The translations under genes were made by a program, and so were the position numbers. This document shows, one piece after another, positions 52,870 through 60,996 of a stretch of 64,000 nt of DNA. Source of the stretch: an uncultured Bacteroidales bacterium. Lineage in GTDB: Bacteria > Bacteroidota > Bacteroidia > Bacteroidales > P3. The notes under the pieces are model-generated. The model was not told the origin of the DNA. It ran no database searches and saw only the letters and a list, made by a program, of their open reading frames with translations. Location of the stretch: NCBI GenBank assembly GCA_905233895.1, contig CAJOFL010000020.1:1-64000 (forward strand), read 5' to 3'. How positions within the stretch are numbered: position 1 is the first letter of the stretch; each line of letters begins with the position of its first letter.

Positions 52870-55442
52870 TCGAGGCTTTGACCGATAGAAAAATGGAACT
52901 GACTACCACCGCTGGTTCCGTCAAAGCCATAGCCCCAATCGACACCTATTAAACCTTGGAACATAGGCATATAAAGACGTACTCCAAGACCAGCAGAGTT
53001 ATACATCTTGAAAGGCTGAAACTCACGAATGTCGGCCCAACTATTACCACCTTCAAGGAAACCAACTACCCAAAAAGTTAAAGCAGCACTTTCAATAATA
53101 GGCTGACGTAATTCAATAGTGAAACGGTCGAAGACCGAAGCCCCCGAGGTTGGGCTAAGCGAGTTGTTAGTGTATCCACGCAGCGGTACCACTTCGCGTC
53201 CATCAAGCATCCAACTTGAAAGACCGTCACCACCAAGGAAATATCGTCCAAAAGGTGAGAGCCCAATATCCTCGTTATAATATGACATAAAGCCAAAGCG
53301 GAAACGTGTGTTAAGCACCACATCACCAACGAGATTAAGCATCCATGATCCACGGACATTCACTTTGTAATACTCAATCCATTTGTATTTATCCTGTGGT
53401 GTGGCATTTGAATAATCCTTACCACTAAAAAGCGAATATGGAGGGGTAACAAAAGCACTTACACTCACTTCCGATCCACTACGGGCATAAATAGGCGAGT
53501 CAAACGAGTTGCGAGATAGTGTGAATGCATAATTGAAATCATTGGCAGCACCATCAGTAAAGATACTTGAACTAAGGTTATAGTTGTCGAGAATATAGTG
53601 CTTATAAGAAATACCATGGCTGATAATGAAATAGTCGTCAGGCCACTTGAGACGCTTGGAAAAACTGATACCCGCACCAGTAATCTGCAAACTATAATAC
53701 TTCTCTGAACCTTTATCGGCATAGAAACCATTGCTGTATAGGTTGTGATATACTGTACCTGTGAGGCTCTGTGCACGGCGACCGCCCAGCCACGGTTCAG
53801 TGAACGATGCGCTTATAGCATAGTAGTATGTTCCGTTAGTTACGGCATTGAACGAGAGTTTCTGACCATCGCCAGCAGGCAATGGCGCCCATGCAGCACG
53901 ATTGAAAATGTTGCGGACACTAAAATTATTAAGCGAGATACCCACCTGACCGATAACCATACCACTACCATAGCCTCCTTGAAGATTGAGTTGACTAGTG
54001 GATCCTTCTTCAACTTTGTATACAATATCAACTGTGCCATTATGTTCATCTGGACGAGGTTCAGGTTTAATACTCTCCTGCTTGAAATAACCAAGAGTTA
54101 CCAATTCACGCTGGCTGCGGATAAGCGCATCGCGGCTAAAAAGATCACCGGGGCGAGTATGCAGCTCACGCATGATAATTTTATCGTTGGTGATGGTATT
54201 GCCCTCCACCCAAACATTTCTTATTCGTGCCTGTTTCCCTTCAACAATGCGAATCTCAATATCTATTGAGTCACCCTCTACAGCCACCTCGACCGGTGTC
54301 GCCTTAAAGAAAAGATAACCATTATCGGCATAAAGCGACGTAATGTCAGTGCCAGATGGATTATACGTGATATTCTGTTCAAGGACGGTACGGTTATATG
54401 GGTCACCCTTTTCGATACGGAGCGAGCGGTGGAGTACTTCATCAGGATATACTGTGTTGCCACTAAAAGTGATGTTGCGGAAGTAGAAGCGCTGGCCTTC
54501 ATAAACGTCCACCTTAACTTTGAGGCGATCCTGTTTTGCTTTCTTCTTTTCACTGATATTCAAATCACCATCAGACACCTGCCAAACAGTATCCTTAACT
54601 ATGCGGGCATCGCGATAACCTTCCTCATTGTAGTAGTCAAGAACCTTCTGAAGATCCTCCTGAAAATCAATCTCTACATAACGACTTTTTTTCCAGAAGG
54701 CTTTGGTAAATATTCGCAGCTTCCAAGGCTCCATGTTACTCGACCATAAACGTTTACGGTAATGCACATCACGGGTTTTCTCCATCTTGCTCTGAAGTAC
54801 AAGCATTGAAACCTGCTCATTCCCGGAAAATATCAGAGAGTCAATCTTCACCTTCTTGCCACGATTTACATGGAAATTGACGATGACACGACCCGAAACT
54901 GTGTCCGGCTCGGTATCTGCAGTGACATCGGCACGAGTATAGCCTTTGTCAATATAATAACCCTTAATCTTATTCACTGAGGTTCGAAGCAGATTCTCCG
55001 TAACTACGTCACCAGTTACTATGTTGAGTTGTTCCTTCAATTTATCAGCCTCTCCTTTTTTTACACCATAGAATTTGAATTTCTCCATTCTAGGACGTTC
55101 GCTAAGGCATATTTTGAGAAAAACCATGCGTCCCTGTATGCGAGTCACTTTGATTTGAACATCCTCAAATATACCATGCTTCCATAAATTTTCCACTGCT
55201 GCCGACACTTTGTCTCCTGGAAGCTGGATATCGTCGCCCACCTGCAGACCTGCCACAAGCTGAACAACACGTGTATCAAAGTTGTCAGCACCCTCAAAGT
55301 CGATACCGCCGATTTCGTATGTTTTAGGAGTAAGATAGTCCAGGTCATACCCTTCGTTACCGACAACAACCTGTGCTTCAGCATACAATGCACTGACGCA
55401 TAGCACAGTCCATGTCAGCAGGAGTATCTTTATTTGCTTCAT
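52866..55442 (-). CDS. bamA: Outer membrane protein assembly factor BamA
   Basis: The 858 residues comprise a signal peptide, five POTRA domains (about 40-430; for example LWKHGIFEDVQIKV, YYIDKGYTRADV, YYNEEGYRDARIVKD, VEGNTITNDKIIMREL, LVTLGYFKQESIKP) and an Omp85 barrel. The barrel ends FQGLIGVDWGYGFDGT and FHFSIGQSLD. The conserved barrel pieces GGDGLSSWMLDG and LRGYTN are present. It folds and inserts beta-barrel proteins with the Skp/OmpH proteins encoded next. Its base composition is visibly more AT-rich than genes in the first 48 kb. Confidence 0.95.
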   Translation of the reverse strand: MKQIKILLLTWTVLCVSALYAEAQVVVGNEGYDLDYLTPKTYEIGGIDFEGADNFDTRVVQLVAGLQVGDDIQLPGDKVSAAVENLWKHGIFEDVQIKVTRIQGRMVFLKICLSERPRMEKFKFYGVKKGEADKLKEQLNIVTGDVVTENLLRTSVNKIKGYYIDKGYTRADVTADTEPDTVSGRVIVNFHVNRGKKVKIDSLIFSGNEQVSMLVLQSKMEKTRDVHYRKRLWSSNMEPWKLRIFTKAFWKKSRYVEIDFQEDLQKVLDYYNEEGYRDARIVKDTVWQVSDGDLNISEKKKAKQDRLKVKVDVYEGQRFYFRNITFSGNTVYPDEVLHRSLRIEKGDPYNRTVLEQNITYNPSGTDITSLYADNGYLFFKATPVEVAVEGDSIDIEIRIVEGKQARIRNVWVEGNTITNDKIIMRELHTRPGDLFSRDALIRSQRELVTLGYFKQESIKPEPRPDEHNGTVDIVYKVEEGSTSQLNLQGGYGSGMVIGQVGISLNNFSVRNIFNRAAWAPLPAGDGQKLSFNAVTNGTYYYAISASFTEPWLGGRRAQSLTGTVYHNLYSNGFYADKGSEKYYSLQITGAGISFSKRLKWPDDYFIISHGISYKHYILDNYNLSSSIFTDGAANDFNYAFTLSRNSFDSPIYARSGSEVSVSAFVTPPYSLFSGKDYSNATPQDKYKWIEYYKVNVRGSWMLNLVGDVVLNTRFRFGFMSYYNEDIGLSPFGRYFLGGDGLSSWMLDGREVVPLRGYTNNSLSPTSGASVFDRFTIELRQPIIESAALTFWVVGFLEGGNSWADIREFQPFKMYNSAGLGVRLYMPMFQGLIGVDWGYGFDGTSGGSQFHFSIGQSLD

Positions 55443-55532
55443 TTATTTCGTTGTTTATCTACAATCTGTCTACCCAATGATATAAATAACTCACTTCCCC
55501 AGACTTTATTATATTGTACCTGAAAAAATTTT

Positions 55533-56267
55533 TTATTTCCCCTCTACTTGAGCCTCTGTTTTGCCAAATCGTCGCTGACGTCCTTGGTAGTCAAAAATGG
55601 CGGCATAGAAGTCCTCATGGCGGAAGTCAGGCCAAAGTTGGTCACTGAAATACAATTCAGTATATGCCATTTGCCATAAAAGGAAATTGCTGATACGCAA
55701 TTCACCACCGGTACGGATAAGAAGATCAGGATCGGGATATTCAGCCGTGGTAAGGTAATGGCGCAGAGTCTCCTCATCAACCAAAAGTGGGTCAAGACCC
55801 TCACGACAAATACGTTTCAAGGCTTCAGCGATTTCCCATCGAGAGCTATAGCTCAAGGCCAAGATAAGTGTAGTGGCAGTGTTTCCAGCAGTCTGGTCTA
55901 TACAACGCTGGAGGGTAGTGCGTGAACGTTCAGGGATGCGTTGCATGTCACCAATCATTCTCAAGCGCACATTGTTGTCCATCAGAGTCTTGGTCTCGTC
56001 TAGCACAGCCTTGATTAGCAATTCCATCAGTCCATCGACCTCGGCTTGTGGCCGATTCCAATTCTCAGTACTGAAAGTATATAGGGTCAGATACTTGACC
56101 TCGAGTTGCACTGCAGCTTCAACTGCATGGCGTACAGCCGTGATGGCACTCTGATGGCCAAATATACGCTCATGCTGCTGACGCATGGCCCAACGCCCAT
56201 TTCCATCCATAATTATGGCCACATGCTGTGGTATACGAGTACGGTCAATTTGGTCTATTGTTGTCAT
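55533..56267 (-). CDS. uppS: Isoprenyl transferase (undecaprenyl diphosphate synthase)
   Basis: The start is set at the second Met (MTTIDQIDRTRIPQHVAIIM), giving 244 residues and avoiding overlap with porG; the track start is 15 codons earlier. Motifs are VAIIMDGNGRWAMRQQHERI, GHQSAITAVRHAVEAA, YTFSTENWNRPQAEV and DLLIRTGGELRISNFLLWQM, typical cis-prenyltransferase regions. It makes the undecaprenyl carrier for peptidoglycan and surface glycans. It is followed after 90 bases by bamA. Confidence 0.95.
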   Translation of the reverse strand: MTTIDQIDRTRIPQHVAIIMDGNGRWAMRQQHERIFGHQSAITAVRHAVEAAVQLEVKYLTLYTFSTENWNRPQAEVDGLMELLIKAVLDETKTLMDNNVRLRMIGDMQRIPERSRTTLQRCIDQTAGNTATTLILALSYSSRWEIAEALKRICREGLDPLLVDEETLRHYLTTAEYPDPDLLIRTGGELRISNFLLWQMAYTELYFSDQLWPDFRHEDFYAAIFDYQGRQRRFGKTEAQVEGK

Positions 56268-56281
56268 ATCCAATGTTGTAT

Positions 56282-57142
56282 TTATAGTTTGCAACGTTTC
56301 GAACGGGTCCAACCTAAAAGTGTTTCAAGGTTGATGCCGACAGAGAGATGCAAATATGCATACCAGTCATCAAGCGAGTCGTCACCACGCTTGATACCTA
56401 TGGCGTTTACATACCCTTCAATCACCTCGCCACTGCGGTCAGATAGCATGATAGACAACTCAGGATTGCTGGAATTATGTGATACTGCATCGGCACCCGC
56501 ATAGGTTGTGCTCACATCGTCAATGTAGTCGGTCCATGTCTTGCGGAAACCATATTCCATACTGACACATAAAGTCTTGTTCAATCGGGCTTTAATTCCC
56601 ACACCGAACGGAATCATTAGTTGAACCAATTGATATGGCTCACGGTCAGGGAATTGGAGCGACCCTTGTCCTTCGGTATGTAGTGGCTGTAGGCGAACCC
56701 ACTGGATGTTACCCTCTGCATCTACATATGAAGCCATTGGATCGAAATAGAACAGGCCAACTCCTCCATACATATAGAACACCCAACTTTTGTCAGTAGC
56801 GCCGACTCCGTAGTTCCAGAAATTGAACTCACCTATCGCAGACATTTCTACTATCTTTGATTTGAAACTTAGGTTGCGCCTCTCGATATAGTCGCCGCTA
56901 TGCACATTGCCGTATGCTGCCTCGTAGCGCACAGCCCAGCGGTTATCCAAACTGGTGTGCAAGCCAAAACTAAAAGCTGGATCAGGAAGAGACAGTGCGC
57001 TCTGATTGTTTAAGTCGCCGATATAATTCATGGCACCACCCGAAAAGACGACATGACTCCTGCGGAGAAAGTCGTCCGGTTGTGCCATAAGAGGCAACAC
57101 CGTCAGCAACAGAAACAACGTTATGAACGTAACTTTATTCAA
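56282..57142 (-). CDS. porG: PorG-like T9SS outer-membrane protein (DUF6089)
   Basis: The 286 residues start with a signal peptide (MNKVTFITLFLLLTVLPLMAQ) and continue as a barrel with FSGGAMNYIGDLNNQSALS, WAVRYEAAYGNVHSGDYIER, WVFYMYGGVGLFYFDP, IPFGVGIKARLNKTL and EYGFRKTWTDYIDDVS, the DUF6089/PorG pattern. In Porphyromonas gingivalis porG sits directly before uppS, bamA and two ompH genes, exactly as here. PorG is an outer-membrane part of the T9SS. It overlaps the DUF4837 gene by eight bases. Confidence 0.85.
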   Translation of the reverse strand: MNKVTFITLFLLLTVLPLMAQPDDFLRRSHVVFSGGAMNYIGDLNNQSALSLPDPAFSFGLHTSLDNRWAVRYEAAYGNVHSGDYIERRNLSFKSKIVEMSAIGEFNFWNYGVGATDKSWVFYMYGGVGLFYFDPMASYVDAEGNIQWVRLQPLHTEGQGSLQFPDREPYQLVQLMIPFGVGIKARLNKTLCVSMEYGFRKTWTDYIDDVSTTYAGADAVSHNSSNPELSIMLSDRSGEVIEGYVNAIGIKRGDDSLDDWYAYLHLSVGINLETLLGWTRSKRCKL

Positions 57143-58136
57143 CGGTGGGCCACTTTATTGAACGGCAAATACCGTCGACCTGCATCAAGTAGTCTCGCTT
57201 GTCAAAACGCGGACAATACACAAAACCAATAAGTTCCACTATCTGCGTACCGTCAGGTGAAAGCAGCGTGTAACTGACGAAGGGGCCACCCATGAAGTCA
57301 CCGAACAGACGCCATAATCCACGACACTCAACGGCATACTTCACTCCCTCGAAATCGACGACCCGGTTCTGGATATCAATCCTGCGTTCGGTACCCATAT
57401 AACTGCCCTCTGCTGGGCCGGGAACATTGCGGCGCATTGTAGTATCGAGGCGATTGAGAATCTTCGCAGCATCGAACTGGTTCTGGTCGCGATAAGGTTC
57501 CGTATGCACCAACACATTGAGGTCGAAGTCTTTGGTGCGTTTCATCAGCCATACAAAGCCATCATCATCCTTGGCCATCATAAACTCCTGTGGCACATTC
57601 AACGTAAAGCCGAACTTTTTCTCTACCCGTTTCATGAGGTCTACATTGCGGTCACGGTAGAACACATTGGCCATACGGCGGTATTCAGTGGCATAAAGCT
57701 CAGTAATGATACGGTCTGAATAACGCCGCAAAAGGTTGCAAAGCGAAGCCTCACTAGTGGCTGCTATATCAATAACCACCTGGGGCTCAGCCCATTTGTC
57801 ATGATGAATATACAGTTTGTCAGGATTACCCTCCTTGATATCACAGAGAACAATATTGCGATGCATCTGGAACATCTGGGTATTCTCCAACGATGAGACG
57901 GGGATGGAAACTACGCTGAAGCGCGGCTCCGCCTGTGGCAACCCCTCCTGCGGAGCACGGAAAATAGAGTCAATCAACTCTTTAGTGGCTCCGGTATATA
58001 GTCCACGGTCGGCAGCAAGAATCATTTCTTGAGTTTTGCCTGAGGATGACTTCTTGACAATAGCCTCGTTTTCGCGACTATGGCAGGCCGTGAGCAGCAT
58101 GGCCGCTGAGAACATGAGAATTAGAATACGTTTCAT
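57135..58136 (-). CDS. DUF4837 family lipoprotein
   Basis: A lipoprotein signal (MKRILILMFSAAMLLTAC) precedes about 315 residues matching DUF4837, a Bacteroidetes family of unknown function (SSGKTQEMILAADRGLYTGA, YRRMANVFYRDRNVDLMKRV, DDDGFVWLMKRTKDFDLNVL, RGLWRLFGDFMGGPFVSYTL). It lies immediately upstream of porG, with an eight-base overlap, and three bases after the SDR gene; an envelope or T9SS-linked role is only an inference from position. Confidence 0.82.
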   Translation of the reverse strand: MKRILILMFSAAMLLTACHSRENEAIVKKSSSGKTQEMILAADRGLYTGATKELIDSIFRAPQEGLPQAEPRFSVVSIPVSSLENTQMFQMHRNIVLCDIKEGNPDKLYIHHDKWAEPQVVIDIAATSEASLCNLLRRYSDRIITELYATEYRRMANVFYRDRNVDLMKRVEKKFGFTLNVPQEFMMAKDDDGFVWLMKRTKDFDLNVLVHTEPYRDQNQFDAAKILNRLDTTMRRNVPGPAEGSYMGTERRIDIQNRVVDFEGVKYAVECRGLWRLFGDFMGGPFVSYTLLSPDGTQIVELIGFVYCPRFDKRDYLMQVDGICRSIKWPTVE

Positions 58137-58139
58137 TTT

Positions 58140-59135
58140 CTATATTTTGTTTCTTGTTTTCTTACCGTTACGCCATGCATGAAAATCACGTATGGCTTGG
58201 GCGATAGGGGTTTCTGGCAAACCCAAATCACTGATAGCATGACTATTGTCATAATATTCATGTGCCATCAACTGGCGTACATTGACGGTTGAAAGTTCGG
58301 TTCGGATTCCAATGCGGCGCATAATGTCGCCTATTGCACCTGCAGCCAAAAGAAAACCGTCAGGTACCACCATAACCTTTTGTCTGTAGCCCATCACCTC
58401 GGCTTGCATTTCATATAACTCTTTGACAGTAAAGCATCCATGACTATTGACTGCAATATACCGATATCCATTATGCCCTCGTTCCAAAGCATTTACCATC
58501 GCAACAGCAACATCACGCACATCCACAAAGGCTTTACCCCCACTGGGTGCTAACATCAGTCGGTTTTTGTATGCGGCAAGCAACAAACGGCCAGATGATG
58601 GCTTAACATCCATAGGACCAATCATATATCCCGGATTGACAATAATAACATGCCAATCTGTATTATTCAGTGCAGCATCAAGCAGAATGGACTCTCCTTC
58701 TCTCTTGGAATCAGCATAATAACTGTCAGCAAAAGGTGATCTGGCGGGTTCATTTTCATCGGCAGGGTGCCCCTCCGACCCATACCCAATGGTATTGACC
58801 GTAGATGCATGCACTAAATTCTTGATTCCATGACATTTCATAGCATCGACAATAGTGCTGCAAAGGTCGCAGTTAATAGTCTGGTAGTCCTCACGATGCA
58901 ACAGGCTCATATCAGTCACCCCTGCACAATTGACTATAGCGTCACAACCCTCGGCCGCCGCAATCACCGTCGCAGCGTGGTCAATCCGACCAACAACGCA
59001 CTTGTAATCAATCCCTTCAACCTGTATGGCATCAGGATGACGCATCACTGCCACCACATTGTGGCCACATGCGACAAGTCGTTGCAACACGTTGTGTCCC
59101 AACAATCCGCTGGCTCCAAGGAGCAACACTTTCAT
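58140..59135 (-). CDS. NAD-dependent epimerase/dehydratase (extended SDR)
   Basis: The start is set at MKVLLLGASGLLGHNVLQRL, nine codons after the track start, which gives a textbook Rossmann N-terminus and 331 residues. The extended-SDR features are GASGLLG, VNCAGVTDMS, the active-site YYADSKREGE and VNPGYMIGPMD. Substrate unknown; related proteins act on nucleotide sugars or dihydroflavonol-like compounds. It heads the minus-strand run to DUF4837 and porG. Confidence 0.85.
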   Translation of the reverse strand: MKVLLLGASGLLGHNVLQRLVACGHNVVAVMRHPDAIQVEGIDYKCVVGRIDHAATVIAAAEGCDAIVNCAGVTDMSLLHREDYQTINCDLCSTIVDAMKCHGIKNLVHASTVNTIGYGSEGHPADENEPARSPFADSYYADSKREGESILLDAALNNTDWHVIIVNPGYMIGPMDVKPSSGRLLLAAYKNRLMLAPSGGKAFVDVRDVAVAMVNALERGHNGYRYIAVNSHGCFTVKELYEMQAEVMGYRQKVMVVPDGFLLAAGAIGDIMRRIGIRTELSTVNVRQLMAHEYYDNSHAISDLGLPETPIAQAIRDFHAWRNGKKTRNKI

Positions 59136-59265
59136 GTAAATAATAACGCCACACACTGGCATTTATTGCATTCACGACAAAAAATGCCCGAAAATGGGCA
59201 ACAACAGAATATTTTGAATTGCGAAATCCCAAAACATCCAATTGGCTGTTTTTCAACATAATAAA

Positions 59266-59357
59266 ATGTTAAAATGCACATAACTACAAGAATGCCAGAA
59301 TATTAACCCCACCTTCGCCTGATCAACGCCTGATCAACGCCTGATCAACGCCTGCCT
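59266..59357. repeat. 92-bp dispersed element, copy 2, with three GATCAACGCCT units
   Basis: Three perfect GATCAACGCCT units (59321-59353) with the same lead as copy 1 at 11225-11316; the two align without gaps. It lies in the 360-base divergent gap between the SDR gene and the lipoprotein gene at 59496, 40 bases before that gene's -33 element. Nothing else but the promoter was seen in the gap. Confidence 0.8.
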
Positions 59358-59396
59358 AACACCACCCCCTATACCGCATACACAAATGAAAAAAAA

Positions 59397-59428
59397 TTTG
59401 GCCATTTATTACTAAAAGTGTATATTTG
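59397..59428 (+). promoter_or_regulatory. Promoter of the lipoprotein/barrel operon
   Basis: TTTG (59397-59400), exactly 20 bases and TATATTTG (59421-59428) form a full Bacteroidetes promoter 67 bases before the ATG at 59496. Confidence 0.75.
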
Positions 59429-59495
59429 CACTTGTGACAACCTGCCACCAACCAACCAATCGCACTGACAATTAATAACTTAAAACAAATACACA

Positions 59496-60248
59496 ATGAA
59501 AAAAACATTATCAGTTATTGCTGTAGCCGTTGCTTTGGCTTTCGGTTTCAGTGCTTGCGAAGGTGATGACCTCGGTCTTCTTGGCCACATCAACCTCACC
59601 ACCTCCAACGCCATTGGAGATCAGGCCTATACCAACGACCAGACCTTCGAGTTCCACTCGGCCATCTGCAACGCCAATTTCAGCAATGTCGCCATCCATA
59701 TCGACTCGCTCGATATCGACACCGTCCTCAACGGCAACCTAGGTGCTGTGTTTGTGGGCCTGACTGACAACCTGCTCAGCGCCGACGACTTCAACAACAT
59801 CACCTACCCGCTTTGCGGCATCAACCTGCGCGACACTGTTCCCGGCACCTATAACTTCACCTACAACATCGACTGGAGCTTCATCGAGAGCATCGACACC
59901 ACCAGCCTCAACAAACTGATCACCAGTGGTCTTGCTGTCAGCGGCAGCCTTGGAAACCTCTTTGCAGTGGTAGCCGACGAGAACTCGTTCTATGTCGCTG
60001 TGGCCGGTAACATCAACATCACCGAGTTTGGTGGTAACGGCAGCCTCGTGAAGGGTAGCCTCAACAACCTGATGTGCATCTACGTCACCCGCGCACACCT
60101 TGAGACCCTCCGTGCCATGCCTGCTTCGCAGCGCGAATCCCTCAACCTGCTGACCGAGTTCCCGTTCCTCACCTTCAACGGAAACATGGAAAGCCGCCGC
60201 GCGAGCATCGAGACCGTCATGCAGGCCCTCGAGAACATGGATGAATAA
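59496..60248 (+). CDS. Lipoprotein of unknown function
   Basis: The N-terminus MKKTLSVIAVAVALAFGFSAC is a clear lipoprotein signal, followed by EGDD, an acidic stretch that can act as a surface-export signal for Bacteroidetes lipoproteins. The mature 230 residues are Asn/Thr/Asp-rich with beta-strand patterns (TYNFTYNIDWSFIESIDTTS). No family was recognised. It is first in a three-gene run with eight- and ten-base overlaps, so the three products probably act together. Confidence 0.8.
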   Translation: MKKTLSVIAVAVALAFGFSACEGDDLGLLGHINLTTSNAIGDQAYTNDQTFEFHSAICNANFSNVAIHIDSLDIDTVLNGNLGAVFVGLTDNLLSADDFNNITYPLCGINLRDTVPGTYNFTYNIDWSFIESIDTTSLNKLITSGLAVSGSLGNLFAVVADENSFYVAVAGNINITEFGGNGSLVKGSLNNLMCIYVTRAHLETLRAMPASQRESLNLLTEFPFLTFNGNMESRRASIETVMQALENMDE

Positions 60249-60996
60249 ACGCGGAGTACTGCTCCTTGCATTGCTTGCCGCAGCCTTGTGCCCAGCGGCA
60301 GCGCAATTCACACCGACCGCCCAAAACGCCCGCGAGGGGGCTTTGGGCGGTTGCCTTGTATCCTTGCCCAGCAATCAGACTTTCGTCGACATCTCTTGGC
60401 GACAGGGATTCCTCGCCGCAGGAATGGCCACCAAGAAACTGAACGTCTCGCTGCCTTTAGGACATCGTGGCATTACCACCGTCAGATACTCACATTTCGG
60501 CGACGGCGCATACCACGAACAACAAGCCACTGCCGGCATCGGAATGGCGGTAAACGAATGGCTAACTGCCGGAGTCTATGCCATCTACAGCAATATCGGC
60601 ACCAACGACGCACACTACGACAGCCAGCACTGGCTCGACGGCGGCATCGCACTGCAAACCGTTGCATCCAAGACCTTTAGCGCCTATCTTACAGCCAATA
60701 GCCGACGGTGGAGCACAACAAGGCCCATTGGTGGACGACTTGGGGCAACATATCGGCCAACCGACGGCCTGCTCACCGTGGCCGAATTGGCAGCCGACGA
60801 GTTCACACGGTTCCGCTGCGGAATGGAATACACCTACGAACATCACCTCGCAGCACGCATAGGACTTGCCACTAATCCGCTGAAAATGACATTCGGCATG
60901 GGCTATTCCGACAGCCACTACCATATCGACTTCGCCACCGAAGTGCATCCCACGCTTGGCCTTTCACCTCAAATATCGCTTGGCTTATGTCTCTGA
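60241..60996 (+). CDS. Outer-membrane beta-barrel-like protein
   Basis: A signal peptide (MNKRGVLLLALLAAALCPAAAQ) leads about 230 residues of short alternating strands (GITTVRYSHFGDGAYHEQQA, GIGMAVNEWLTAGVYAIYSN, RIGLATNPLKMTFGMGYSD), resembling PorQ/UPF0164-type or FadL-like barrels. No specific family can be named. It overlaps the lipoprotein gene by eight bases and the HhH-barrel gene by ten. Confidence 0.75.
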   Translation: MNKRGVLLLALLAAALCPAAAQFTPTAQNAREGALGGCLVSLPSNQTFVDISWRQGFLAAGMATKKLNVSLPLGHRGITTVRYSHFGDGAYHEQQATAGIGMAVNEWLTAGVYAIYSNIGTNDAHYDSQHWLDGGIALQTVASKTFSAYLTANSRRWSTTRPIGGRLGATYRPTDGLLTVAELAADEFTRFRCGMEYTYEHHLAARIGLATNPLKMTFGMGYSDSHYHIDFATEVHPTLGLSPQISLGLCL

